A DNA stretch of 5,291 bases from an uncultured Gemmatimonadales bacterium (GTDB lineage Bacteria > Gemmatimonadota > Gemmatimonadetes > Longimicrobiales > Gaopeijiaceae): NCBI GenBank assembly GCA_937982605.1, contig CALJLC010000226.1:1-5291 (forward strand). The letters are read 5' to 3'. The translations under genes were made by a program, and so were the position numbers. Shown piece by piece: positions 1 through 5,239 of the stretch. The notes beneath the pieces are model-generated. The model saw only the letters and a list, made by a program, of their open reading frames with translations, was not told the DNA's origin and searched no databases. How positions within the stretch are numbered: the first letter of the stretch is position 1; each line of letters begins with the position of its first letter.

Positions 1-57
1 CGGATCGAGCAGGTCGAGGACCTCCTGGCCCATCACGGGCTCGTGCCAGTCGCTCAT
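1..57 (-). CDS. rsmH: 16S rRNA (cytosine(1402)-N(4))-methyltransferase RsmH, N-terminal fragment
   Basis: Only the first 19 codons are present; the rest lies beyond the left edge. The minus strand reads MSDWHEPVMGQEVLDLLDP from an ATG at 57. The H-E-P-V-M-x-Q-E-V-L run is the typical N-terminus of RsmH (MraW), the SAM-dependent enzyme that N4-methylates C1402 of 16S rRNA. The gene starts 6 nt after the mraZ stop codon, the usual mraZ-rsmH order at the head of the dcw cluster, so the two are almost certainly cotranscribed and controlled by the MraZ operator upstream. No strong Shine-Dalgarno sequence is visible in the end of mraZ, which suggests translational coupling. The assignment rests on a short motif plus synteny, but both agree. 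Confidence 0.88.
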   Translation of the reverse strand, partial: MSDWHEPVMGQEVLDLLDP

Positions 58-63
58 CGTGCG

Positions 64-492
64 CTACCCGAAGAGCTGGTGGGCGAAGTCGCCGAGGTCG
101 CCCCCGTCGCGCTCGACCGAAGACGCGTACGTCTCCGGGTTCCAGATCTCCACGCGGTCGATCGCGCCGACGAGGAGCACCGCGCCCGAGAGTCCGGCAC
201 CGCCCTGCAATGCGGCCGGGACGAGAATGCGGCCCTGCTTGTCCGGGGAAACCTCCACCGCATTGGCGACCACCCGGCGAAGCTGGTTCGCGCCCCGGGG
301 GTTCTTCCGCCGGAAGTCCAGCAGCTCGCGCTGGAGCTCGAGCCACTTCTCCTGCGGAAAGAGCGTGAGGTTCTCCTTCTCCCACTGGATCAGCACGAAG
401 CGCTCGCCCTCGCCGCGCCGAAACGCGGACGGGAGGCTCACGCGCCCCTTGGGGTCCATCTGATGCTCGTACTGCCCGACGAAACCGATCAC
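64..492 (-). CDS. mraZ: Transcriptional regulator MraZ
   Basis: A 142-residue protein, the usual size for MraZ, the DNA-binding regulator that autoregulates the dcw (cell division and peptidoglycan) cluster. It has the two tandem AbrB/SpoVT-like halves of the family. Each carries the conserved D-x-x-x-R signature: D13-P-K-G-R17 followed by VSLP, and D84-K-Q-G-R88 followed by ILVP. The opening GQYEHQMDPKGR matches the family's 'G-E-Y-x-H-x-x-D-x-K-G-R' start. The start codon is GTG at 492, with GGGGA five bases upstream as a plausible ribosome binding site; no nearer ATG would keep the N-terminal strand. The gene lies 6 nt upstream of rsmH and directly downstream of a phased TGGG box array, so negative autoregulation is likely. 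MraZ forms ring-shaped oligomers that bind such repeated boxes (family knowledge). Nothing looks broken. Confidence 0.95.
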   Translation of the reverse strand: MIGFVGQYEHQMDPKGRVSLPSAFRRGEGERFVLIQWEKENLTLFPQEKWLELQRELLDFRRKNPRGANQLRRVVANAVEVSPDKQGRILVPAALQGGAGLSGAVLLVGAIDRVEIWNPETYASSVERDGGDLGDFAHQLFG

Positions 493-506
493 ACCGGTCC
501 CCGTGG

Positions 507-562
507 TGGTACGTAGTGGGTCGAAATGGAGAGGATTGGGGCAAGTTAGGTCCTGAATGGGA
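507..562 (+). promoter_or_regulatory. MraZ operator: phased TGGG-like box array
   Basis: On the plus strand six boxes recur at a 10-nt step: TGGTA (507), TGGGT (517), TGGAG (527), TGGGG (537), TAGGT (547) and TGGGA (558, one base out of phase). Known MraZ operators are direct TGGGN repeats separated by about 5 nt. The array ends 14 nt upstream of the mraZ GTG, where it could block transcription or early elongation. It reads on the strand opposite to mraZ, so the mraZ coding strand shows CCCA-type boxes. The spacing is seen directly; the binding role is inferred from the family. Confidence 0.75.
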
Positions 563-790
563 GGCGGCGCAAGGGTCCTTTTTCGGAATTTTTCGGACTC
601 GAGTCATCGGCCGAACGGGCCCAAAGCCTTTGTATCACGCCACATCTCGGAAATCGCCCTGGAAACAGATTTTTCCTTTTTCCGAAGGAAAACCGAAAGT
701 CGTTCCGAAGGGTCACCCCGCCGGGTGGGGAGAAGTGGGGGCGCGGCCGGCCGAGCCGCCCGCGAGGCGCTGCGCCTGAAGGGGCGGACA
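563..790 (-). other. Intergenic region upstream of mraZ, probable promoter region
   Basis: This stretch between the MraZ boxes and the terminator of the TPR gene holds no convincing gene. It is noticeably AT- and homopolymer-rich in places (579-597 and 671-692), unlike the rest of the window, which suits a promoter region for mraZ. A weak extended -10 candidate, TGATACAAA, reads on the minus strand with its hexamer at 634-629, but no good -35 sits at the right distance. Other repeats seen here: TTTTTCGGA twice in tandem (579-587, 589-597), TTCCGAAGG twice (680-688, 703-711), and a small TTTTCC/GGAAAA hairpin (678-692). Confidence 0.4.
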
Positions 791-828
791 AAGAAAAGGC
801 GCCGCGGGGGGAAGCCCCCCGCGGCGCC
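791..828 (-). terminator. Rho-independent terminator of the TPR-protein gene
   Basis: A perfect 14-bp GC stem (798-811 with 815-828) closes a 3-nt loop. On the minus strand it is followed at once by TTTTCTTT. It lies 31 nt beyond the TGA of the TPR gene. It insulates that gene from the mraZ-rsmH unit, which must therefore have its own promoter. Confidence 0.9.
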
Positions 829-859
829 GCAGACGCCGGAGCGTCCGACGATCAGGTCA

Positions 860-2602
860 TCAGCGACCGCGCTTGATGATCGCGTCCTGGATCTCGATGT
901 ACGTGGCGGCGTTCTCCAGGAGCTGCTGGAGGTTCACGTTCACGCCGGCCGCGTAGTCGCCGGACTGCTGGAGCAGCTCGACGGCCTGGCGGAACTTCGG
1001 GAGCGTGGCCTGCGCGCTCTGGAGCGTCTGGGGCTCCTGCTCCGCCACGGCCTGCGAGTAGATGCTGTACCCGTGCCAGAAGTTGAGCTGGTTGATCATC
1101 GCCGGCTGCAGATTCGGCAGGCGCTTGGCGGCCGCCATGCCCCGCTGCGCGTAGGCGAAGTCGTCCTTCTGCTGACCGTTCTGGTACGCCTCCGCGAAGA
1201 TCATCTTCGCGGCCTGATCCGCGCGCTGCGGGTCGTTCGCGGCGGCGGCGGAGAGCACGTCGACCGCGTCGTCGAGGCGGCCGGCCTGGATCAGCCAGTT
1301 GCCCTGCCGGAGCGGCGCGCTCGGATGGTTCGGGTTGATCTCCATGACCCGGTCGAGCGCCGCGATGGCGTCGTCGAGACGGCCGCTGCGCTGCAGCGCG
1401 TCGGCGTAGAGGACCCAGAGACGGTCCTGCATGCCGTGCGTCTCGAGCACGCGCTCGCTCATCATGATCGCCTGATCCAGCTCGTCGAGCTGGATGTGGG
1501 CGGAGATCACGTTGGCGAGGTGGCCGACCGGGGTCTCGGCGCCCTTCGCCTGGAAGACCTTGTCGTACGCCTCGATCGCCTCTCGGTAGTAGCCCACCGC
1601 CTCGGGCACCACGCCGCCGCCGTCCTGAGCGCCGACGTTGGCCTCCTGCTGGATCTCGAGCGCGGCGCTGAAGGCGAAGCCACCGTACTGCTCGAGGAGG
1701 TCGACGTTCTCCGGATCGACGTCCAGACCGACCTGGATGAACTCCATGGCGCCGACCGGGTCACCGGCCTGGGCGAGCTCGTACGCGATCCTCATCCGGA
1801 TCGCGGTGTTGCCCGGGTTGATCTCGAGGTAGCGGGAGTAGTAGTCACGCGCCTCCTCGTCCCGGTCCGTCACGGCGGAGATGTAGCCGGCCAGCTGGAG
1901 CGCGCCCTCGTGGAACGGGTTGGCCGCGACGACCGTCTCGAGCTCGGAGAGCGACTCCTCGTAGTTCTCCATCTCGTAGAGGATGCGCGCCCGGAGGTAG
2001 CGGGTGCTGATCGCCTCGGGATTCAGCGCCAGCGACTCGTCACAGTTGCGCAGCGCGTTCTCCCACTGCTGCGACGCGAAGTAGTCGTTGCAGATGGCCG
2101 CCGAGCGGACCGTCGTCGAGTACCGCTCGAAGGCGTCGAAGATGTGCCGCGCGGCTTCCTCGCGTCCCTTCTCGGGGACCTGGAAGGCCTCGACCTGGAA
2201 CGCCTCGGACGCCTGGATGTCCCAGACCTCGGCCGAGACCATCCAGCTCTTGTCGGGCTGCGCCGTGTAGCTCGCGCAGATGGCGACCGGGACGCTGATC
2301 TGCGCCGCGAGCTGCCGCGTGCGGATGCAGTCGAGGTCCTCGATCTTCATGTCGAAGGCCTTGACCTCGTCCTTGATGTCGCCCTCTTCCATGGCCACGT
2401 GGGTCGCCATGTTCTGCATCATCTCGCGCAGATCCTTCGAGGCGTCCTTTCCGAAGTTGTCCCTCGCGCCCTCGAGCGGCGTGAAGTACGGGATGAGGAC
2501 GCGGAACCGTCCGCCGGCCTGCTGTGCCGCGAGCTCGGCGGCAGGCAGGAGGATGGCGGCGGCAGCGGCGATGGCGAGCGTCAGCTTGAGCCGTCCGGGC
2601 AT
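860..2602 (-). CDS. Exported tetratricopeptide-repeat protein with N-terminal CsgG/TolB-N-like region
   Basis: A 580-residue protein. The ATG at 2602 is chosen because AGGGAG lies 8 nt upstream and the product then begins with a clean Sec signal peptide (MPGRLK, hydrophobic residues 7-22, cleavage probably after LAA26). The reading frame stays open to 2770, but the extra 56 residues look like promoter and leader translation. Residues about 32-165 (FRVLIPYF..., AAQISVPVAICASY, SAEVWDIQ) resemble in pattern the alpha/beta domain of CsgG/TolB-N/FlgO-type proteins; this is inference. From about 168 to 460 come several TPR units with their small/large residue spacing and terminal NP motifs: ALNPEA (192-197), AANPFH, EINPGN (260-265), DVDPEN and EINPNH (421-426). 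The C-terminus (about 465-580) is helical, Gln- and Ala-rich. Four cysteines (92, 109, 171, 187) cluster in the N-terminal third. It is probably a periplasmic or outer-membrane-associated scaffold; the specific function is unknown. A strong terminator follows, so it seems to be transcribed alone. Confidence 0.85.
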   Translation of the reverse strand: MPGRLKLTLAIAAAAAILLPAAELAAQQAGGRFRVLIPYFTPLEGARDNFGKDASKDLREMMQNMATHVAMEEGDIKDEVKAFDMKIEDLDCIRTRQLAAQISVPVAICASYTAQPDKSWMVSAEVWDIQASEAFQVEAFQVPEKGREEAARHIFDAFERYSTTVRSAAICNDYFASQQWENALRNCDESLALNPEAISTRYLRARILYEMENYEESLSELETVVAANPFHEGALQLAGYISAVTDRDEEARDYYSRYLEINPGNTAIRMRIAYELAQAGDPVGAMEFIQVGLDVDPENVDLLEQYGGFAFSAALEIQQEANVGAQDGGGVVPEAVGYYREAIEAYDKVFQAKGAETPVGHLANVISAHIQLDELDQAIMMSERVLETHGMQDRLWVLYADALQRSGRLDDAIAALDRVMEINPNHPSAPLRQGNWLIQAGRLDDAVDVLSAAAANDPQRADQAAKMIFAEAYQNGQQKDDFAYAQRGMAAAKRLPNLQPAMINQLNFWHGYSIYSQAVAEQEPQTLQSAQATLPKFRQAVELLQQSGDYAAGVNVNLQQLLENAATYIEIQDAIIKRGR

Positions 2603-2610
2603 GGCGTGAT

Positions 2611-2616
2611 CTCCCT
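2611..2616 (-). promoter_or_regulatory. Ribosome binding site deciding the TPR-protein start
   Basis: AGGGAG on the minus strand lies 8 nt before the ATG at 2602. It favours this start over the upstream in-frame ATG at 2770, which falls in the predicted promoter/operator. Confidence 0.7.
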
Positions 2617-2700
2617 GGGGGTATCCCCTCTTTCGGCCCGTCTCGTGCGGGCCTCGCCCGTCGAGGCACGGGCGTTCTGATACAAGTCCTACAACGAAAA

Positions 2701-2742
2701 CCGGGTCAGGGATCCGACCGCCAGCGGCGGTCCCTGATCCGG
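2701..2742 (-). promoter_or_regulatory. Terminator-like hairpin in the TPR-gene leader (possible attenuator)
   Basis: Long imperfect inverted repeat. Positions 2701-2704 pair with 2739-2742, 2706-2712 with 2731-2737, and 2718-2722 with 2726-2730. There is a 5-nt bulge (2713-2717), one mismatch and a 3-nt loop, giving 16 Watson-Crick pairs. On the minus strand the stem is followed directly by TTTTCGTTGT. It lies just downstream of the predicted promoter and about 100 nt upstream of the ATG. It could be a leader attenuator of the TPR gene. Alternatively it could terminate read-through from the thioesterase gene, with the real TPR promoter placed further downstream. Confidence 0.5.
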
Positions 2743-2748
2743 AACAGA

Positions 2749-2766
2749 TTGTGAATTTATTCACAA
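2749..2766. promoter_or_regulatory. Rex-type (or CRP-type) operator palindrome
   Basis: TTGTGAATTTATTCACAA is an 18-bp palindrome with 8-bp perfect arms. It matches the Rex operator consensus TTGTGAA-W4-TTCACAA at every fixed position. Rex is the NADH/NAD+-sensing repressor of fermentation and respiration genes. The core TGTGA-N6-TCACA also fits the CRP/FNR superfamily, so the regulator cannot be settled from the site alone. Both flanking genes read on the minus strand, so the target should be the TPR gene. The site overlaps the predicted -10, as expected for a repressor. Confidence 0.65.
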
Positions 2767-2783
2767 ACACCGCACGGCGTCAA
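2754..2783 (-). promoter_or_regulatory. Candidate sigma-70-type promoter of the TPR-protein gene
   Basis: On the minus strand a -35 TTGACG (2783-2778, 5 of 6 consensus) and a -10 TAAATT (2759-2754, 4 of 6) are separated by 18 nt. The -10 lies within the Rex/CRP-type palindrome. Transcription from here would give a leader of roughly 145 nt containing the hairpin at 2701-2742. The match is moderate, but it stands out in this GC-rich background. Confidence 0.45.
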
Positions 2784-2829
2784 ACGCGCACCTCACCACG
2801 CCGTCGGATCATCGTCAATATTCGACACG

Positions 2830-2844
2830 TGCCGTAGTACGGCA
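2830..2844. repeat. Short perfect palindrome between thioesterase and TPR genes
   Basis: TGCCGTAGTACGGCA has two perfect 7-bp arms around a central G. It lies 74 nt after the thioesterase stop codon and 46 nt upstream of the predicted -35 of the TPR gene. There is no T-run on either side, so it is a poor terminator. It may be a second regulator site. Nothing else with a recognisable role was seen in the rest of the gene-free region 2784-2918. Confidence 0.35.
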
Positions 2845-2918
2845 AATCCGCCCCCGGATTACAGCGCGCGCGCGAGCGCCGCAAGTCCGGACGCGACATC
2901 CGTGCCCGGAAACCGAGT

Positions 2919-3344
2919 TCAGGTGAAGGGCCCGTCGAACGCTTCCAGGTTGTTCCGGAGCGACTCCGGCATCGGCTTCGAGCGCCCGGACGCATAGTCA
3001 TACATCACCTGGACGGTCGATCCGCTCTGGAGCTTCTCCCCCGCCTCGGAGCGGACCTCGTATTCCATCTCGAAGTGCTTTCGGCCGACCCGTGCCACCC
3101 TGACCCCGACCTGCACCGTCTGGGGCCAGAGCACGCGAGCGTGCCATCGGACCCGGCACTCCGCCAGGACGTAGTCGAGCTCCTCGAGGCCCTGCCCCAC
3201 GACCTCCATCCAGTACGCCCAGCGGGCTTCCTCGAAGTAGATGAGCGCGTCCGCGTGATGCGCGTGCCCCCCGATGTCGATGTCGCGAAAGCGCACCACG
3301 ACCGGGTGCCAGAAGCGGAAGGAGTCGGCGGCGGCGTCGGACAC
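2919..3344 (-). CDS. Acyl-CoA thioesterase, hotdog fold (4HBT/YbgC-FadM-like)
   Basis: A 141-residue protein, the normal length for single-domain hotdog thioesterases, which hydrolyse acyl-CoA or related thioesters in the cytoplasm. The start of the domain, VRFRDIDIGGHAHHADALIYFEEARWAYW (residues about 17-45), is the classic family region: D23 takes the place of the catalytic aspartate, followed by GG, a central helix with YFEEAR, and an aromatic end. Further family patterns are VRWHARVLWPQTVQVGVRVARVGRKHFEMEYEV (about 65-97) and a C-terminal strand with STVQVMYD. No ATG is nearby; the GTG at 3344 is chosen because GGAG lies 6 nt upstream and the frame upstream is Arg/Pro-rich without family features. 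It is divergent from the lipoprotein operon. The substrate cannot be predicted; the usual HVNNA-type segment reads HAHHA here. Confidence 0.88.
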   Translation of the reverse strand: MSDAAADSFRFWHPVVVRFRDIDIGGHAHHADALIYFEEARWAYWMEVVGQGLEELDYVLAECRVRWHARVLWPQTVQVGVRVARVGRKHFEMEYEVRSEAGEKLQSGSTVQVMYDYASGRSKPMPESLRNNLEAFDGPFT

Positions 3345-3445
3345 GGGCGGCTCCGGGAAGGTGGAGGTCGGCGAGAGCGGAACACTACTTTGGAGATTCG
3401 TTCGCTCGCCGTCACCGCCCCCGCCCTTCCGGGCCGCGCACCCCC
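3345..3445. other. Divergent intergenic region (thioesterase / lipoprotein operon)
   Basis: These 101 nt must hold the promoters for both divergent transcription units. Apart from the thioesterase Shine-Dalgarno sequence, the only less GC-rich patch is around 3380-3402. No convincing -35/-10 pair or operator was found on either strand. Confidence 0.3.
3351..3354 (-). promoter_or_regulatory. Ribosome binding site supporting the thioesterase GTG start
   Basis: GGAG on the minus strand, 6 nt before the GTG at 3344, selects this start over the long open frame that continues upstream to 3863. Confidence 0.55.
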
Positions 3446-4309
3446 ATGCCCGAGACTCCCTCGACCCAGCCCGACGATCGTGCGGCGGCGCCGCGTCCGC
3501 GCGCGCGACTCCGCCCACCGCGCGGCATCGTGCTCTCGGTTCTGGTGACGTCGACGCTGGCGGCCGCGGCGTGCGGGGGGCGCGCCACCGGGGGCAGCGA
3601 CGTGGCGACCGACGCCGAGTGGCGAGCCCTTCGAGCGCCTCGCCCCGAGCCGCTGCCGGCTGCCCCGAGGGTGGCCGTCGGCGAGGTCCAGATCCTCGGG
3701 AGCGCGCCGCGGGTCCATGGCGGCGTGTCGACGCCGCTGGCGGTGGCGGAGCTGGTGTCGGCGGGGCTGCTCCGTCGGCGTGACGTGACCTTCGTCGAGC
3801 GTCGCCGCTTCGCGGCCGCGGTGGAGGCCGAGCGCGCCGGGCGGCGGCCACCCGGCCAGCCACCCGCCGGCGTCTCGAGGAGCGCCGACTTCCAGCTCGT
3901 GGCGGTGTGGATCCCCGCGGCCGACGGCGCCGCCGTCGACGTGCGCCTGGTGCGCCTCGAGGACGGAGAAGTCGTCCGGGCGGGCCGCCGGGATCTGCCG
4001 GCCGACGTCGGTCCGGTCCGACTCGCCCGGGAGATCGTCGCCGAGGGGCTCGGTCTCCTGGACGCGCTCGGCCGGCGGCCGGCGTGGGACGATCCGCTCG
4101 GGGACGCGAACGATCTGGCCTCGGACGGAGTAGGACCCGACGCCCTGGAGCGTTTCCTCGACGGGCTCACGGCCGAGGAGCTGTGGCGATGGGAGGAGGC
4201 GCGCCGGGGATATCAGGCCGCGGCCGCCGACGCCTCCTTCTTCGAGGCGCGCGCGGCCCTGGCCCGGACCGCCAGACTGAGACTCGGTGGCACGCTCGCC
4301 GAGAGCTGA
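3446..4309 (+). CDS. Predicted lipoprotein with CsgG-like domain
   Basis: A 287-residue protein. A long Arg/Pro-rich n-region (1-27) leads to a hydrophobic stretch (IVLSVLVTSTLAAAAC) and a lipobox-like cysteine at 43, followed by GG. This suggests a lipid-anchored envelope protein sorted to the outer membrane. Residues about 75-212 resemble CsgG/LpoB-type domains: RVAVGEVQILG strand, RRDVTFVERRRFAAAVEAER ('V-x-V-V-E-R' plus helix), SADFQLVAVWIP (the usual 'A-D-x-L-V-x-G' strand), and VDVRLVRLEDGEVVRAGRRDLP ('V-x-x-R-L-V-d-x-x-t-G-e-i'). The tail (about 232-275) has a helical, TPR-like GLTAEELWRWEEARRGYQAAAAD. The start has only a weak Shine-Dalgarno sequence, so the exact N-terminus is uncertain. 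It is the first gene of an operon with the DUF2911 gene 14 nt downstream. Function is unknown; a role in envelope assembly or secretion is only suggested by the fold. Confidence 0.75.
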   Translation: MPETPSTQPDDRAAAPRPRARLRPPRGIVLSVLVTSTLAAAACGGRATGGSDVATDAEWRALRAPRPEPLPAAPRVAVGEVQILGSAPRVHGGVSTPLAVAELVSAGLLRRRDVTFVERRRFAAAVEAERAGRRPPGQPPAGVSRSADFQLVAVWIPAADGAAVDVRLVRLEDGEVVRAGRRDLPADVGPVRLAREIVAEGLGLLDALGRRPAWDDPLGDANDLASDGVGPDALERFLDGLTAEELWRWEEARRGYQAAAADASFFEARAALARTARLRLGGTLAES

Positions 4310-4323
4310 AAGGACGCTCCCGC

Positions 4324-4899
4324 ATGAACCATCGCACGAGGCGCGCCGGCCCCGCGCTCGCCGGCCTCGCCCTCCTCGTGGCCGCCCCGTCGGCTGCGCA
4401 GACCACGTGCCAGTTCCGTGGCGCTCCAGAGGCGCTGGCCGAGCGTCCGAGCCCGCTCGACTCCGTCGAGGTCCGGCTCGGTGACGCCTCCGCGAAGCTC
4501 TGCTACGGTCGACCCTCCGCGCGGGGACGCACGATGCTGGGGAGTGAGGATCCGTACGGGACGCCGTGGCGGTTCGGGGCCAACGAGCCGACGACGCTCC
4601 ACCTCCCCTTCCCCGCCTCGATCGGCGACGTGGCGGTCGAGCCCGGGTCGTATTCGCTCTACGCGATCCCCGACGCGGACAGCTGGACGATCGTGGTCAA
4701 CGGCAACACGAACCGGTGGGGAATCCCGATCAGCCCCGACGTCCGGCGCGCCGACATCGGCTCGTTCGCGGTCACGCCGCTCCCGAGCGACGCCCACGTC
4801 GAGACGCTGACCTTCCGCTTCGAGGGTTCGGGCGCGCGCGGCGCGCTCGTCTTCTCGTGGGAGAACACGACGTTCCGGATCCCGATCGCGCGACGGTAG
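4324..4899 (+). CDS. Secreted DUF2911 domain protein
   Basis: A 191-residue protein. The ATG at 4324 has AAAGGA (4309-4314) 9 nt upstream, overlapping the stop codon of the lipoprotein gene. A Sec signal peptide (MNHRTRR, hydrophobic residues 10-20, S-A-A cleavage after about 25) indicates export. The mature part has the DUF2911 pattern: YGRPSARGRTMLG (61-73), PYGTPWRFGANEPTTLHL (77-94), a beta strand VAVEPGSYSLYAIPD (104-118), WTIVVN (121-126), and RWG at 131-133. The C-terminal portion (TLTFRFE, ALVFSWENTTFRIPI) supplies the final beta strands. DUF2911 proteins are common in Bacteroidota, Gemmatimonadota and Acidobacteriota, and their biochemical function is not established. The 14-nt spacing implies cotranscription with the CsgG-like lipoprotein, which suggests a shared envelope role. 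Two cysteines, C29 and C60, could form a disulfide after export. Confidence 0.9.
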   Translation: MNHRTRRAGPALAGLALLVAAPSAAQTTCQFRGAPEALAERPSPLDSVEVRLGDASAKLCYGRPSARGRTMLGSEDPYGTPWRFGANEPTTLHLPFPASIGDVAVEPGSYSLYAIPDADSWTIVVNGNTNRWGIPISPDVRRADIGSFAVTPLPSDAHVETLTFRFEGSGARGALVFSWENTTFRIPIARR

Positions 4900-4923
4900 C
4901 CGCGCGCGGCGCCCGGACGCGAA

Positions 4924-4955
4924 GGGGCGGGGTGACCACCCGGCCACCCCGCCCC
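4924..4955. terminator. GC-rich hairpin between convergent genes
   Basis: GGGGCGGGGTG (4924-4934) pairs perfectly with CACCCCGCCCC (4945-4955) around a 10-nt loop. It lies 24 nt after the DUF2911 stop codon and 20 nt from the stop of the convergent DUF4097-like gene. Neither strand has a real T-tract after the stem, so it may be a bidirectional terminator of weak or factor-dependent type, or a 3' end stabiliser. Confidence 0.5.
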
Positions 4956-4975
4956 AGAGACCCCGCGTGGCCGGG

Positions 4976-5239
4976 TCAGTTCGTGGTCCGCAGGATGCGG
5001 ATCGAGCCGGAGCCCGTGTCGATGTTGATCTGTCCCCGGCCGTCTCCGATCGTCCCGCGCACCTGATCGCGGCGCACGGAACGCACCTCGACCGGGAAGT
5101 CGAGGTCGATGCCCCCGCTGCCGGTCTCGATGTCCACCGTGGCCCCGAGGCCGGCGGGCGCGCGCACGGTGATCGATCCGCTGCCCGTGTCCGCGTCCAG
5201 TCGTTCGATGTCGGTCAGGATCTCGATGTCGATCGAGCC
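4976..5239 (-). CDS. DUF4097-type beta-strand repeat protein, C-terminal fragment
   Basis: The last 87 residues of a larger protein; the 5' part is lost because the insert ends at the adapter junction. The sequence is a series of short beta strands with Gly/Ser turns: DTGSGSITVRAP, ETGSGGIDLDFP, GDGRGQINI, DTGSGSIRIL. This 'T-G-S-G-x-I' repeat is typical of DUF4097 beta-strand repeat proteins (putative adhesin-like, beta-helix-type fold), usually exported. The stop is TGA at 4976. Translation can be carried on in frame into the adapter to an apparent ATG at 5254 (giving MLFRS at the front), but those residues are adapter-derived and must not be used as the N-terminus. The gene is convergent with the lipoprotein-DUF2911 operon. 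Family assignment is by repeat pattern only; function is unknown. Confidence 0.8.
   Translation of the reverse strand, partial: GSIDIEILTDIERLDADTGSGSITVRAPAGLGATVDIETGSGGIDLDFPVEVRSVRRDQVRGTIGDGRGQINIDTGSGSIRILRTTN

Noticed and set aside
798..828. The GC-rich inverted repeat as a mobile-element end or recombination site
   Set aside because: It has the short loop and T-rich tail of an intrinsic terminator, sits just past a stop codon, and no transposase or target duplication is nearby.
557..2680. A 707-codon open frame on the plus strand, antisense to the TPR gene
   Set aside because: It is the mirror frame of a GC-rich gene. Its product is an irregular Arg/Leu/Val/Asp-rich chain with no signal, motif or domain, while the opposite strand has a clear signal peptide, TPRs, a ribosome binding site and a terminator.
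2603..2770. N-terminal extension of the TPR protein to an ATG at 2770
   Set aside because: It would put the signal peptide 56 residues inside the protein and translate through the predicted promoter, palindrome and hairpin. The ATG at 2602 has a proper ribosome binding site.
3345..3863. Extension of the thioesterase frame upstream to 3863
   Set aside because: The extra part is low-complexity Arg/Pro/Ala, lies antisense to the lipoprotein gene and has no family similarity. It is a high-GC shadow frame.
3907..4899. Longer version of the DUF2911 protein starting at 3907
   Set aside because: The upstream part overlaps the lipoprotein gene in another frame and is Arg/Gly-rich noise. The ATG at 4324 has a good ribosome binding site and a signal peptide.
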